NCBI GenBank assembly: GCA_963774455.1
Contig: CAVZFD010000005.1
Coordinates: forward strand, 1,488,001-1,552,000
Reading direction: 5' to 3'
Source of the DNA: DATFVA01 sp963774455
GTDB taxonomy: Bacteria; Bacteroidota; Ignavibacteria; Ignavibacteriales; Ignavibacteriaceae
DNA length: 64,000 nt
Made by a program: the position numbers and the translations under genes. How positions within the stretch are numbered: position 1 is the stretch's first letter; each line of letters starts with the position of its first letter. The notes beneath the pieces were generated by a model. That model was given only the letters and a program-made list of their open reading frames with translations. It made no database searches and was not told the DNA's origin. Of the stretch, positions 36,601-44,405 are shown piece by piece.

Positions 36601-36869
36601 ATATCCGTCAAAATATTTACCTTATCTTTAAGGAGGCAATCAACAATGCTGCTAAGTACTCTGCATCAGGAAGTATTAATATTTTATTAAGCAACTATCA
36701 AGGCAGGTTCATTATGATTATTGATGACCCCGCAGCAGAATTCAATCCCACCAAACTAACCGGCCAGGGATTGAAGAATATGGAAATGAGGGCTGCCAGG
36801 ATTGGAGGAACAATCGAATTCATCAGGAAAAGTGGTCTCAGGATAATTCTAACGAGTAAAGAGATATGA
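33690..36869 (+). CDS. Two-component propeller sensor histidine kinase
   Basis: 1059 residues. After a signal/anchor helix, two seven-bladed-type propellers (residues about 25-730) carry many WxGT motifs, such as GFIWFGTENGL and GNLWIGTYNGG, all periplasmic. A Y_Y_Y domain (about 740-830) and one transmembrane helix (ILLITASLYLLY) follow. The kinase core is HisKA_3 with phospho-His875 in ASDLHDDIG and an HATPase with KEAINNAAKYS and GQGLKNM. The G1 box reads DDPAAEF instead of DxGxG, so ATP binding may be weaker. There is no receiver domain. The NarL-type regulator gene follows at 36923 and is the probable partner. The ligand may be a carbohydrate, as in Bacteroidota homologs. Confidence 0.92.
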   Translation: MIYKIVFVIALFFLNTGFIIPQQIRFQHLGEEEGLAHLAIKCVLEDRTGFIWFGTENGLNRFDNYSFRLFQNTSKDTNSLSDNNVWCLLEDLKGNIWVGTQGGILNCFDPATEKFKHYKITHDQNLGDNSITCLYEGKNGNLWIGTYNGGLYRLDLTSGKIQNWQSSPDAPASLSNKFVTSLYEDPEGNIWVGTYNGLCVLNKNMSGFTQYFHNPSNSNSITHNIIWKIYPSKFSQDHIWIGTYNGITLLELKNRKFTQIIPDQNNPDKFCRSVSSICEDFNERSKVLWVGTYQGLLKIDLTSVPDLFTNPAAGNKGRNLLFTRWVYNSKNPFSLNNNHISNLLLDRSGVLWISGEDGIDFYPRQKDKFSFKFANDVLEAGNKTEDGEEIKNVQAICNYGPHSEWFGTNSGLYSITGSPGQYQVFRHTKFDKINIWSLSTGRDNDLWIGSYGNGLKHLDLTSGKVKTWKGNWFDTSDIGNSYVRSVFQDNSGHVWLGFWGVGVNRLDPETGRIERWYHSDQDSMSLSYDDVWVIFQDKRDRIWIGTYGGGLNLFNPADGGKFYRWSGNEHNSKGLTNNNILSISEAGKEAAGSTVLWVGTTQGLNKLIIQNGNSGNPPKVETADFPGRDLLMTRTINGIIEDDKNFLWISTLKGLIKFDPAAGTLEEFTSSDGLRANQFNPNAAYRSASGEVFLGSIGGIDIFRPDSIKQSDYKAPVVFTEFLIFNRKVDIGPSSPLRTSIGTSKEILLSYDQNVFSIQFAALDYNASQETRYAYIMDGFDDDWIYSGTRHFVTYTNLFPGTYHFKVKATNSDGIWNNSPASITIRITPPYWQSWWFRGLIILLITASLYLLYRIRVKRLLELEKLRIKIASDLHDDIGSALSRISIESELINTNSNPDGRSEALKRIGQMSRDIVSSMSDVIWSIDSRNDTIEDMINRMKDFSFSLFALKDTNVKFETSNLELHKKIKVDIRQNIYLIFKEAINNAAKYSASGSINILLSNYQGRFIMIIDDPAAEFNPTKLTGQGLKNMEMRAARIGGTIEFIRKSGLRIILTSKEI

Positions 36870-36896
36870 AACCTGCATCTTTATGCGGTTTAATAA
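36869..36896 (+). repeat. Hairpin-forming repeat after the sensor kinase gene
   Basis: GCATCTTTATGC core, with flanks AAAC on the left and TTTAATAA on the right, starts at the last base of the stop codon. It is nearly identical to 37551-37580. A short stem GCAT/ATGC with loop CTTT, extended by pairs outside, makes it a candidate termination or processing site. Confidence 0.55.
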
Positions 36897-36922
36897 GTCA
36901 ATTCAAATAACTAGGATTAAGT

Positions 36923-37552
36923 ATGATAAGAATAGGTATAGTTGAAGATGACGAAATAATCCGCGATGGTCTCTGTAATTTTCTGAACATGCAGGATAAT
37001 TTTGTTTGTGAGACTGCCAGCGGCAGCTTCGAGGAATTTTTACCTCTGTTATTAAATAGCGGACCTCTGGATGTTGTCTTAGCCGACATAGGTTTGCCTG
37101 GAATATCAGGCATAAATGGTATAAAAATACTCAGGAAAGAATATCCTGATATAAATATTATTATGCTCACAGTATACAATGACCCTGCAAGAATTTTCAG
37201 TTCTCTTTGTGCCGGTGCTACCGGTTACCTGCTTAAAAATACCCCGCTTGAAGAAATAAAAAGATCTATCGAGGTTCTTGACAGCGGAGGCTCTCCTATG
37301 TCGCCTGAAATCGCAAGGAAGGTAGTTGAATATTTTAATCCTTCTAAGCCGGAGGGATATAAATCAGGATTAACACAGAAAGAAAACGAAGTTGTACACG
37401 CACTTGTGGAAGGTTTAAGTTACAAACTTGCAGCTGACAAACTCAACATTTCTATTGATACAATACGATTCCATATCAGAAACATCTACAGAAAACTTCA
37501 CGTGAATTCAAAGGCCGAAGTAATAAGCAAATCGTTAAAAGGGGAAATCTAA
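36923..37552 (+). CDS. NarL/FixJ-type response regulator
   Basis: 209 residues. The receiver domain has Asp9-Asp10 and phospho-acceptor Asp55 (LADIGLPG). The LuxR-type helix-turn-helix at the C-terminus reads GLTQKENEVVHALVEG then DTIRFHIRNIYRKL. It lies 53 bp after the propeller kinase gene, in the same direction, and is most likely its partner. Possible targets include the neighbouring surface-protein genes, but no operator could be identified. Confidence 0.95.
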   Translation: MIRIGIVEDDEIIRDGLCNFLNMQDNFVCETASGSFEEFLPLLLNSGPLDVVLADIGLPGISGINGIKILRKEYPDINIIMLTVYNDPARIFSSLCAGATGYLLKNTPLEEIKRSIEVLDSGGSPMSPEIARKVVEYFNPSKPEGYKSGLTQKENEVVHALVEGLSYKLAADKLNISIDTIRFHIRNIYRKLHVNSKAEVISKSLKGEI

Positions 37553-37580
37553 ACCCGCATCTTTATGCAGTTGTAATAAA
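37551..37580 (+). repeat. Second copy of the GCATCTTTATGC hairpin
   Basis: AAACCCGCATCTTTATGCAG here parallels 36869-36896 and again starts at the stop codon. The two copies differ at only a few positions. Confidence 0.55.
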
Positions 37581-37700
37581 GGCTCCTGTTTAATAGAATC
37601 AGTAAAGGATTCCACAAATTTTTTTCGATTTTATTCAGGAAGGCTTTAGCCATTTTCCTGCTTTTTATAAAAACATTATCAATTAATTAAAAGGTGAAAC

Positions 37701-39293
37701 ATGTTAAGGAAGATTATACTTTTATTCAGATGCGGGTTATTTTCTCTCATCTTCACGGTGGTTTCATATTCTCAATACGCCCCTGATCCTGCTTTTGGGA
37801 ATAACGGGGTTACAATGGTTGATTTTGGTCCTAATTATTCGGATTCTCCGAGCGACATAATGCTACTGCCGGATAATAAAATTTTGACCGCCGGAATAAG
37901 CGAGAATTCATTTGATTATTACGTTGCAATGTCACAGTTCCTCCCCAACGGTCAGCCGGATACACTTGGTTTTGGTATCGACGGAAAGATTCTGCTTCAT
38001 TTTGTACTGAGAGATCAGGCTCACGATATTGACTTACAGCCGGATGGAAAAATTGTTGCTGCAGGCACGGAAGCCGAAGGAAGCGGAGGCAGTCAGATCA
38101 CTCCTGCCTTATACCGCTTTGAGCCCGATGGAGGGTTAGACACTACCTTTGGAGATTCAGGGAAAATTGTACTGCGGTATGATAATGTTTCAAGCGGAGA
38201 ATTCTATGGAGTATCAGTCCAGAATGATGGTAAAATCCTGGCTGCAGGAAGCAGTACAGGTAATGCTAATGGGGGTGTGGCGGCATTTGGAGCAATGCGT
38301 TTTCTTCAAGGCGGACAGATTGATACAAGTTATGGAATTATGGGTATGGCAAGAATAGTTGAAGGTTTATTATATCACCCGGTTGCTGTTTTGTTTCTGC
38401 AGGATACAGGAATTGTTATGGCTTCTGTAACATTAGCTAATGGTATAGAGCAATTTGTTTTGGGGAAAATGGACAGCCTGGGCAACCGTGACACAACTTT
38501 CGGAGGCGACGGGTATATAGAAACAGGTATCCCTGCCCTGTATAACAGCACCACGGGAGAATCGCTGGGACTGACAGAAGATGGCAAAATCTTAATGTCA
38601 GGTACAACGCGCGACGTCAATAATCAAAACCAGTTTTCCGTGTTCCGGTTTTTACATGGGGGTTCACTGGATTTATCATTCGGGACAAACGGCAGAACGG
38701 ATATTAACTTCGGCACCAATGCTAACGCCTATCAACTGAAGGTTGATCAGAATGACAGAATAGTCATCGTCGGAGAAGCCAGCGATGAAGTAGGTTTAGC
38801 GAGACTTAATCCCGATGGTTCCCCGGATATATCTTTTGCTCCAGGTGGAAAAATTCTGCTCAACCTGAATAATAATGCCGGAATGCACTATCTAACTGCT
38901 CTCACACCTCTTCCAAACGGAGATATCATTGCTGCGGGTGATGATGTTGCGCATAATGCAGGCAATTTCATAATCACACGAATTACAAACCAGGCTACAG
39001 GAATAGCAGGAAATATTCCTATGCAGCCGGATAGAATAGAACTTTTTCAGAACTATCCTAATCCTTTTAATCCGTCTACAGCTATTAGTTTTAATATAAG
39101 CCGAACATCTTTTGTTTCACTAAAAATTTATGATGTTCTCGGAAATGAAATTTCAACGCTTGTAAATAATGTAATGCAGGCGGGCATACATACAATGAAC
39201 TTTAATGCATCATCTTTGAGCAGCGGAGTATATTTCTACCATTTAAAGAATGGGGAATTCAGCGAAGTGAAGAAGATGATCCTACTGAGATAA
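37701..39293 (+). CDS. Secreted delta-60 repeat protein with T9SS sorting domain
   Basis: 530 residues with a signal peptide (to about SYSQ). The body is made of delta-60 type repeats with the pattern LDxxFGxxGK...LQPDGKIVAAG, for example DPAFGNNGVT, DTTFGDSGKI and DLSFGTNGRT. These form a beta-propeller-like fold of unknown function. The C-terminus is a type A sorting domain (NYPNPFNPSTAISF). It is transcribed 148 bp after the response regulator and ends with a strong hairpin. Cell-surface or released localisation is expected. Confidence 0.88.
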   Translation: MLRKIILLFRCGLFSLIFTVVSYSQYAPDPAFGNNGVTMVDFGPNYSDSPSDIMLLPDNKILTAGISENSFDYYVAMSQFLPNGQPDTLGFGIDGKILLHFVLRDQAHDIDLQPDGKIVAAGTEAEGSGGSQITPALYRFEPDGGLDTTFGDSGKIVLRYDNVSSGEFYGVSVQNDGKILAAGSSTGNANGGVAAFGAMRFLQGGQIDTSYGIMGMARIVEGLLYHPVAVLFLQDTGIVMASVTLANGIEQFVLGKMDSLGNRDTTFGGDGYIETGIPALYNSTTGESLGLTEDGKILMSGTTRDVNNQNQFSVFRFLHGGSLDLSFGTNGRTDINFGTNANAYQLKVDQNDRIVIVGEASDEVGLARLNPDGSPDISFAPGGKILLNLNNNAGMHYLTALTPLPNGDIIAAGDDVAHNAGNFIITRITNQATGIAGNIPMQPDRIELFQNYPNPFNPSTAISFNISRTSFVSLKIYDVLGNEISTLVNNVMQAGIHTMNFNASSLSSGVYFYHLKNGEFSEVKKMILLR

Positions 39294-39305
39294 ACTATCC
39301 TTAAG

Positions 39306-39331
39306 GCAGTCCGGAAACTTTTCCGGACTGC
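39306..39331 (+). terminator. Strong hairpin terminator after the delta-60 protein gene
   Basis: Perfect 12-bp stem GCAGTCCGGAAA / TTTCCGGACTGC with a 2-nt loop CT, followed by ACTTATTTA. It lies 12 bp after the stop codon. Confidence 0.8.
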
Positions 39332-39398
39332 ACTTATTTACATTATCCCCCCTCTTTTTATATATTAGTATCCAACTAAACTGATAGCAGGATGATAT

Positions 39399-41063
39399 AT
39401 GCTGCACACAATTTTACTTTTAATAATCTGTTCAATATTTATTATGACTATAAGTACTGCCGGTCAGAAGAAAGCATTTATAAACGGGATTATATATACA
39501 GTTAACGAAAAACAACCTGAAGCAGAAGCGGTTTTAACAGATAACGGCCGGATAGTTTTAGTGGGAACGAATGAAGAGATTATAAGCAGGATCGATGACT
39601 CGACCGATGTAATCGACCTCGTCGGAAAGTTTATGATGCCGGGCTTTAATGATGCGCACCTACACTTCCTGGGGGGAGGATTCTACCTTATGGGCATCGA
39701 CCTCCGGCCTGCAAAATCAATTAATGAATTCAGACAAATATTATCAGAATATGTTAACAAATTTCCCGGCAAATGGGTGACTGGCGGAAGGTGGGATCAC
39801 GAAAGCTGGGACGTTCAAAAGCTCCCCTCAAAACAGGACATTGATGATATTACAGGGGAAACTCCCGTTTTTGTCAGCAGGATGGACGGACATCTTGGAC
39901 TTGCAAACTCCAAGGCACTTGAATTGGCAGGAATAAGCAGTAAAACTCCAAGTCCTGAAGGAGGTCTGATAGATAAAGACCCGCAAACGGGTGAACCTAC
40001 AGGGATTCTTAAAGATAATGCAATGAACCTGATCTTTGATGAAATTCCCGATCATTCCGTTGAAGATTTTTATGAAGCTGCCTTAACTTCGCTCCGGGAA
40101 GCCGCGAGGTTTGGAATAACCAGTGTGCAGGATATATTCTCCATTGAGGAAACACCGGCCTTCGAAGCTTATAAAAGACTTGAGACAGAAAATAAACTTA
40201 CATGCAGAATTTCTATTAGGTGGCCGGTTGATGAATATTCCTACCTGATCAAAAATAACATTACCGTAGGTTCAGGGGATGATTTTCTTAAGATGGGTGC
40301 TGTTAAAGCGTTTTCTGACGGGTCGCTTGGCTCAAGCACTGCTTGGTTTTTTAAACCATATGAAGGTGATACTTCAAACACCGGGCTGCCGAACGATATT
40401 ATACTTGACGGAGTACTTAAAAAATGGACATCTGCGGCTGACCGGAATCATATCCAGGTATCAACTCACGCAATCGGTGACAGGGCTAATTCATATATGC
40501 TTGATTTGTATGCTCAAATTAAAAAAGAAAATCCTGCATGGGACAGAAGATTCCGTATCGAACATGCACAGCATATACAACAGTCTGATATCCCTAGGTT
40601 TGCAGATATTGGCGTAATTGCCAGCGTTCAGCCTACACACGCTATTGAGGATGGAGTCTGGGCTGTTAAACGGATCGGCAAAGACAGGATAAAATATACC
40701 CACCCATATAAATCTTTCCTTGAAAGTAAGGCAAGTGTCTGCTTTGGGACCGACTGGCCGGTGGTAACAATAGATCCCTTCCTCACTTTGTATGCTGCCG
40801 TTACACGAAGGACAGTTGATGGAAAGAATCCTGACGGCTGGATTCCTGAACAGAGGATCAGTATTCAGGAGGCAATAAAATGCTACACTCTTAACAGCGC
40901 TTATGCGGAGTTCACCGAAAAAGATAAAGGCAGTATTGAACCTGGTAAATTTGCCGACTTTGCAGTTCTAAGCGACAACCTGCTTACCATTGATCCGGAA
41001 AAAATAAAAGATGTGAAAGCTTTGATGACCATCGTCGGCGGTAACATTGTCTATGAGCGGTAA
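39399..41063 (+). CDS. Amidohydrolase, YtcJ-like
   Basis: 554 residues with an N-terminal hydrophobic segment (LLLIICSIFIMTIS) suggesting a signal peptide or anchor. The metal-binding motif is NDAHLHF, and the TIM-barrel amidohydrolase pattern continues with STHAIGDRAN, RIEHAQHI and SVCFGTDWPV. These are typical of amidohydrolase family 3, whose substrates include N-substituted amides and formamide-like compounds. The true substrate cannot be inferred. It is monocistronic, behind a terminator, and converges with prmA after 4 bp. Confidence 0.88.
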   Translation: MLHTILLLIICSIFIMTISTAGQKKAFINGIIYTVNEKQPEAEAVLTDNGRIVLVGTNEEIISRIDDSTDVIDLVGKFMMPGFNDAHLHFLGGGFYLMGIDLRPAKSINEFRQILSEYVNKFPGKWVTGGRWDHESWDVQKLPSKQDIDDITGETPVFVSRMDGHLGLANSKALELAGISSKTPSPEGGLIDKDPQTGEPTGILKDNAMNLIFDEIPDHSVEDFYEAALTSLREAARFGITSVQDIFSIEETPAFEAYKRLETENKLTCRISIRWPVDEYSYLIKNNITVGSGDDFLKMGAVKAFSDGSLGSSTAWFFKPYEGDTSNTGLPNDIILDGVLKKWTSAADRNHIQVSTHAIGDRANSYMLDLYAQIKKENPAWDRRFRIEHAQHIQQSDIPRFADIGVIASVQPTHAIEDGVWAVKRIGKDRIKYTHPYKSFLESKASVCFGTDWPVVTIDPFLTLYAAVTRRTVDGKNPDGWIPEQRISIQEAIKCYTLNSAYAEFTEKDKGSIEPGKFADFAVLSDNLLTIDPEKIKDVKALMTIVGGNIVYER

Positions 41064-41067
41064 TGCA

Positions 41068-41916
41068 TCAGGATTTAAATAAGCCAAGAGCTACCCAGTC
41101 ATCCATTCTGATCGTTTCGAGGTGAGTGAATCCTTTTGAAGTGTATTCATTCAATATCTCGTCCTCATCGTCTGCAAGCAATCCTGATAACAGGATTATC
41201 CCCTTCTGTTTAAGTCTGCCTGAAAATTCTCCCGAAAGTTCAAGCAGAATATTCTTCTGTATATTAGCAAGGATCATATCAAAATCCTTTTCCGGAACAA
41301 TACTTATATCCCCTATCCTGACCTCTATTTCATCAGAGACGTCATTCATCCCCGTGTTCTCCTTAGCATTTTCATAACACCATTCATCAGTGTCGAAAGC
41401 CAACGCGCCTGCTGCTCCAAGTTTAACCGCTGCTATAGACAATATACCTGTCCCTGTACCTGCATCAAGTATTCTCATACCATTTGTTACATATTTTTCA
41501 AGCAGCCTGATAACTAATTTTGTTGTCTGATGCTCCCCCGTTCCAAAGGACATTTTAGGATCGATTGTAATAATGATCTCATCATTCTTCTTCTCATAAC
41601 TTTTTGAGGAAGGCTTAATTACAATTTTGTCGGAGACATGGATTACATTAAGAGATTTTTCCCATTCCTCATTCCAGTTTTTTTCCTCAAATATAGATTC
41701 TTCTACTTTAAAATCACGGAGGAGGCTCTCAGATTTTAATTTTTCAAGCTGTGAAATCACCGTCTCTGTTTTCAGATTGCTTGCTATATCCGCAAATACA
41801 CGAAGACAGTTTACATCTTCATTGATGCCGGTAATATCCAGTTCCCATAAAGTTCCGGAGAGCAGCTCGGCGTTAAATGGTTCAGCGGTAATAAGAAATT
41901 CTTTGTACTTTTTCAT
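41068..41916 (-). CDS. prmA: Ribosomal protein L11 methyltransferase
   Basis: 282 residues, a class I SAM-dependent enzyme that methylates ribosomal protein L11. The N-terminal domain (about 1-90) binds L11. The SAM site is DAGTGTGILSIAA (residues about 155-167), followed by FDTDEWC and LANIQKNILLEL in the place of the family's ANI motif. It is the last gene of the seven-gene minus-strand run, directly abutting the M28 gene stop. Confidence 0.92.
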   Translation of the reverse strand: MKKYKEFLITAEPFNAELLSGTLWELDITGINEDVNCLRVFADIASNLKTETVISQLEKLKSESLLRDFKVEESIFEEKNWNEEWEKSLNVIHVSDKIVIKPSSKSYEKKNDEIIITIDPKMSFGTGEHQTTKLVIRLLEKYVTNGMRILDAGTGTGILSIAAVKLGAAGALAFDTDEWCYENAKENTGMNDVSDEIEVRIGDISIVPEKDFDMILANIQKNILLELSGEFSGRLKQKGIILLSGLLADDEDEILNEYTSKGFTHLETIRMDDWVALGLFKS

Positions 41917-42903
41917 CTATGTATTAAAATGTAATGAATAAAGAAGAGTGACAAGTACATTCCCAACCTGCTGCAAAGTACCCTCAGAAATATTTTCCAT
42001 TGTATCTCTGTCCGAATGCCAGTAATTCCGTCTTTCAACCGGAGTATCGGCTCCAACCAGTTCGGCATCGATAATATCCACCGACTTAATTCCCGCCTGG
42101 TTCAAAGGTATGTGATCATCATATATAGATTCTCCCTTCCGGGGAATGAATGCAGGGGCATTCAGCTGTGATGCAATATCCCAGACCAGGTTAACGATAT
42201 CAGGAGCAAATTCCGAGGACGCTGCCTCTTTCATAAAAACGGCATCTTTATCACCTACCATATCAAGAAGTATGGCAAAGCGTGGATAAATACCGTCTGG
42301 AATATTTACAGAATAATATTTTGAACCCAGACAATAATTATCGAGATCATTTTCTTTTCCGTAATCTTCTCCATCCAGTAAAACAAGATCGACACCTATG
42401 TTTAATTTTTTCTCACTAATTATACGGGCGAGTTCAAGTATTACACCGCATCCGCTTGCCCCGTCATTAGCTCCAGGAATAGGCAGGCTGCGTTTTGTGC
42501 TGTCTTTAGTATGTTCTGAACGAGGCCTAGTATCCCAGTGAGCGCAAATCATTACCCGGTTTTTATTACCAGGGTTGTATTGAGCGATAATATTGGTGAG
42601 GTTTAATTCCTCGTTATAGCCGGCATAGGTGAATGACTGCAGCTTTACTTCATCAGCATACCTGTTAAGTTCATTCTGCAGGAATGTTAACGCCATAGCA
42701 TGTCCCGCCGAACCCGGGTTCCTGGGTCCGAAATCAACCTGTGCTTTCGTCATCTCATAGGCATTCGTGCCGCTGAATGAAGGTAGACTATCGGGCTTCT
42801 GAATATCAAAGACCGGCCGAGTAATATTATTTTCCTCTTTTTTTTCACAGCCTGCAATAAGGAAAACCGCGAAAAGCAGCAGAAGTATTTTTCTTAGCTT
42901 CAT
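41917..42903 (-). CDS. M28-family lipoprotein resembling glutaminyl-peptide cyclotransferase
   Basis: 328 residues with a lipobox LIAGC (lipidated Cys19). Zn2+ and catalytic residues are visible in ICAHWDTRP, GANDGASGCGV, LLDGEDYG and DDHIPLNQAG. The phrase order AHWDTRP, GANDGASG, DGEDYG is that of bacterial and animal glutaminyl cyclases, which form pyroglutamate at protein N-termini, more than of aminopeptidases. In T9SS-bearing bacteria such cyclases modify exported proteins, which fits a cell-envelope role. It directly precedes prmA with no gap. Confidence 0.85.
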   Translation of the reverse strand: MKLRKILLLLFAVFLIAGCEKKEENNITRPVFDIQKPDSLPSFSGTNAYEMTKAQVDFGPRNPGSAGHAMALTFLQNELNRYADEVKLQSFTYAGYNEELNLTNIIAQYNPGNKNRVMICAHWDTRPRSEHTKDSTKRSLPIPGANDGASGCGVILELARIISEKKLNIGVDLVLLDGEDYGKENDLDNYCLGSKYYSVNIPDGIYPRFAILLDMVGDKDAVFMKEAASSEFAPDIVNLVWDIASQLNAPAFIPRKGESIYDDHIPLNQAGIKSVDIIDAELVGADTPVERRNYWHSDRDTMENISEGTLQQVGNVLVTLLYSLHFNT

Positions 42904-42967
42904 TTGTAACTGTATATCAGAATTAAAAGAATTAATTTAATAGAATTCAGGGAGGATATAAAATCAT

Positions 42968-44404
42968 TTACTTATACCGGGCAAGTACCTGGCATATTTT
43001 GTCCTGAATGTATCGTGCATAGGCTGTCTGGTCAATAAAGTTCTGTTCAAGTATTGAGAATGCCAGCAGGTGATCATTTTCCGCTGTTACATAACCTGAG
43101 AGACAGCTTACTCCTCTCAAAGTTCCTGTTTTAGCGTAAACCTTACCTTCCGCATCTGTGTCATTCATTCTTTTACCAAGAGTACCATCCAATCCTGCCT
43201 GGGGCAATGATTTTAAGAAAGTATTAAAAAGATAAGGATCAACAGAGTACATATATTTTAAAACACTAAGTATCTGTTCTGCACTCAGGAGATTGTAGCG
43301 CGAGACTCCCGAGCCGTCAGCCAGAACGTAATCGTTTCTAAGAACCCCTGATAGTGTCAGCAGGGAATCAATTACTTTAATACCCTGCCTTGCAGTGACA
43401 GGATAAACATTGAACGAGGCGGCGAGTGAGTAAAGTACCATTTCAGCACTCAGGTTATCGCTTCGCTTATTCATATATGTCATCACAGAATCATACGGCC
43501 TGCTGAATACCGAAAGCCATTTTGAGGTAGCGGGTTTTTTCTTCAGACCAATATCGCCCGTGATTTTGATACCGTTCTTAACCAGGTGTTCCTTAAAAAG
43601 GTTCAGGAAATATAAGTCGGGACTGTATATGTTTACACTGTTTTCAACAGTATCGTTGCTTGCAAATTGAGGAGGAAGAGTATTTCCGGATACATATATA
43701 TCATTCTTCCTGTTCCGCCAATCCCTGGTTATTGTTATTTTCTGAGGATCAACAGATGAAGTAACGGCAGTGTTGATGATATTTACATATTTAGTTTCAG
43801 GGTCTGTCCTGACCAGGGGTCTTTCCCCCTGAACCGATCCTGTAACGTAAACATCTATTGAATTACCGTTAATATTCAACGCAGAAAGGTACGGGGCATC
43901 TGTCGACGGGTCATCATCCCACATCCAGCCCCACCCCCAGAATAAAGAATCCTTTTTAGATACATCACCATAAATGCTCCCTGTTATTTCTTTAATGCCC
44001 GACTTTCTGATATCCTTCAGAAATTTATCCAGGTCTGCAGTACTGAATACAGGGTCGAAACCACCGACAACGTACAGGTCACCGTAAAGTATATTATTAA
44101 CAATTTCCCCGGTATACTGAACCGAAGTAACAAAATTATAACCGGACCCGAGGAAAACGAGTCCTGCAGCAGATGTTAATAGCTTCATATTAGAGGCGGG
44201 GTTCAGCAGTCTGTGTTCATTAAACCTGTACAGGTAATCACCCGCAGTAAGGTCATACACATCAATGGCGATGGTGGTAGTTTTGAAGAAATCATCTTGC
44301 AGCATTCCGTCAAGCTGAGCGTTAACCTGTTCCCTGTTCAGCTGAGGGAAAACGGCCGGGGAGATAAAGAGGAAACAAATTACAAATAAATAGATCTTTA
44401 TCAT
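42968..44404 (-). CDS. dacB: D-alanyl-D-alanine carboxypeptidase/endopeptidase (PBP4 type)
   Basis: 478 residues from the ATG at 44404, which gives a proper signal peptide (MIKIYLFVIC...FPQ); an upstream frame extension overlaps the TatD-rSAM gene and is unlikely. Penicillin-binding motifs are SNMK with Ser71 and Lys74, SDN in KRSDNLSAE, and KTG in YAKTGTL. This low-molecular-weight PBP trims or cuts peptidoglycan crosslinks in the periplasm. The start is 2 bp from the stop of the preceding gene, so translation is probably coupled. Confidence 0.93.
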   Translation of the reverse strand: MIKIYLFVICFLFISPAVFPQLNREQVNAQLDGMLQDDFFKTTTIAIDVYDLTAGDYLYRFNEHRLLNPASNMKLLTSAAGLVFLGSGYNFVTSVQYTGEIVNNILYGDLYVVGGFDPVFSTADLDKFLKDIRKSGIKEITGSIYGDVSKKDSLFWGWGWMWDDDPSTDAPYLSALNINGNSIDVYVTGSVQGERPLVRTDPETKYVNIINTAVTSSVDPQKITITRDWRNRKNDIYVSGNTLPPQFASNDTVENSVNIYSPDLYFLNLFKEHLVKNGIKITGDIGLKKKPATSKWLSVFSRPYDSVMTYMNKRSDNLSAEMVLYSLAASFNVYPVTARQGIKVIDSLLTLSGVLRNDYVLADGSGVSRYNLLSAEQILSVLKYMYSVDPYLFNTFLKSLPQAGLDGTLGKRMNDTDAEGKVYAKTGTLRGVSCLSGYVTAENDHLLAFSILEQNFIDQTAYARYIQDKICQVLARYK

Positions 44405-44405
44405 A

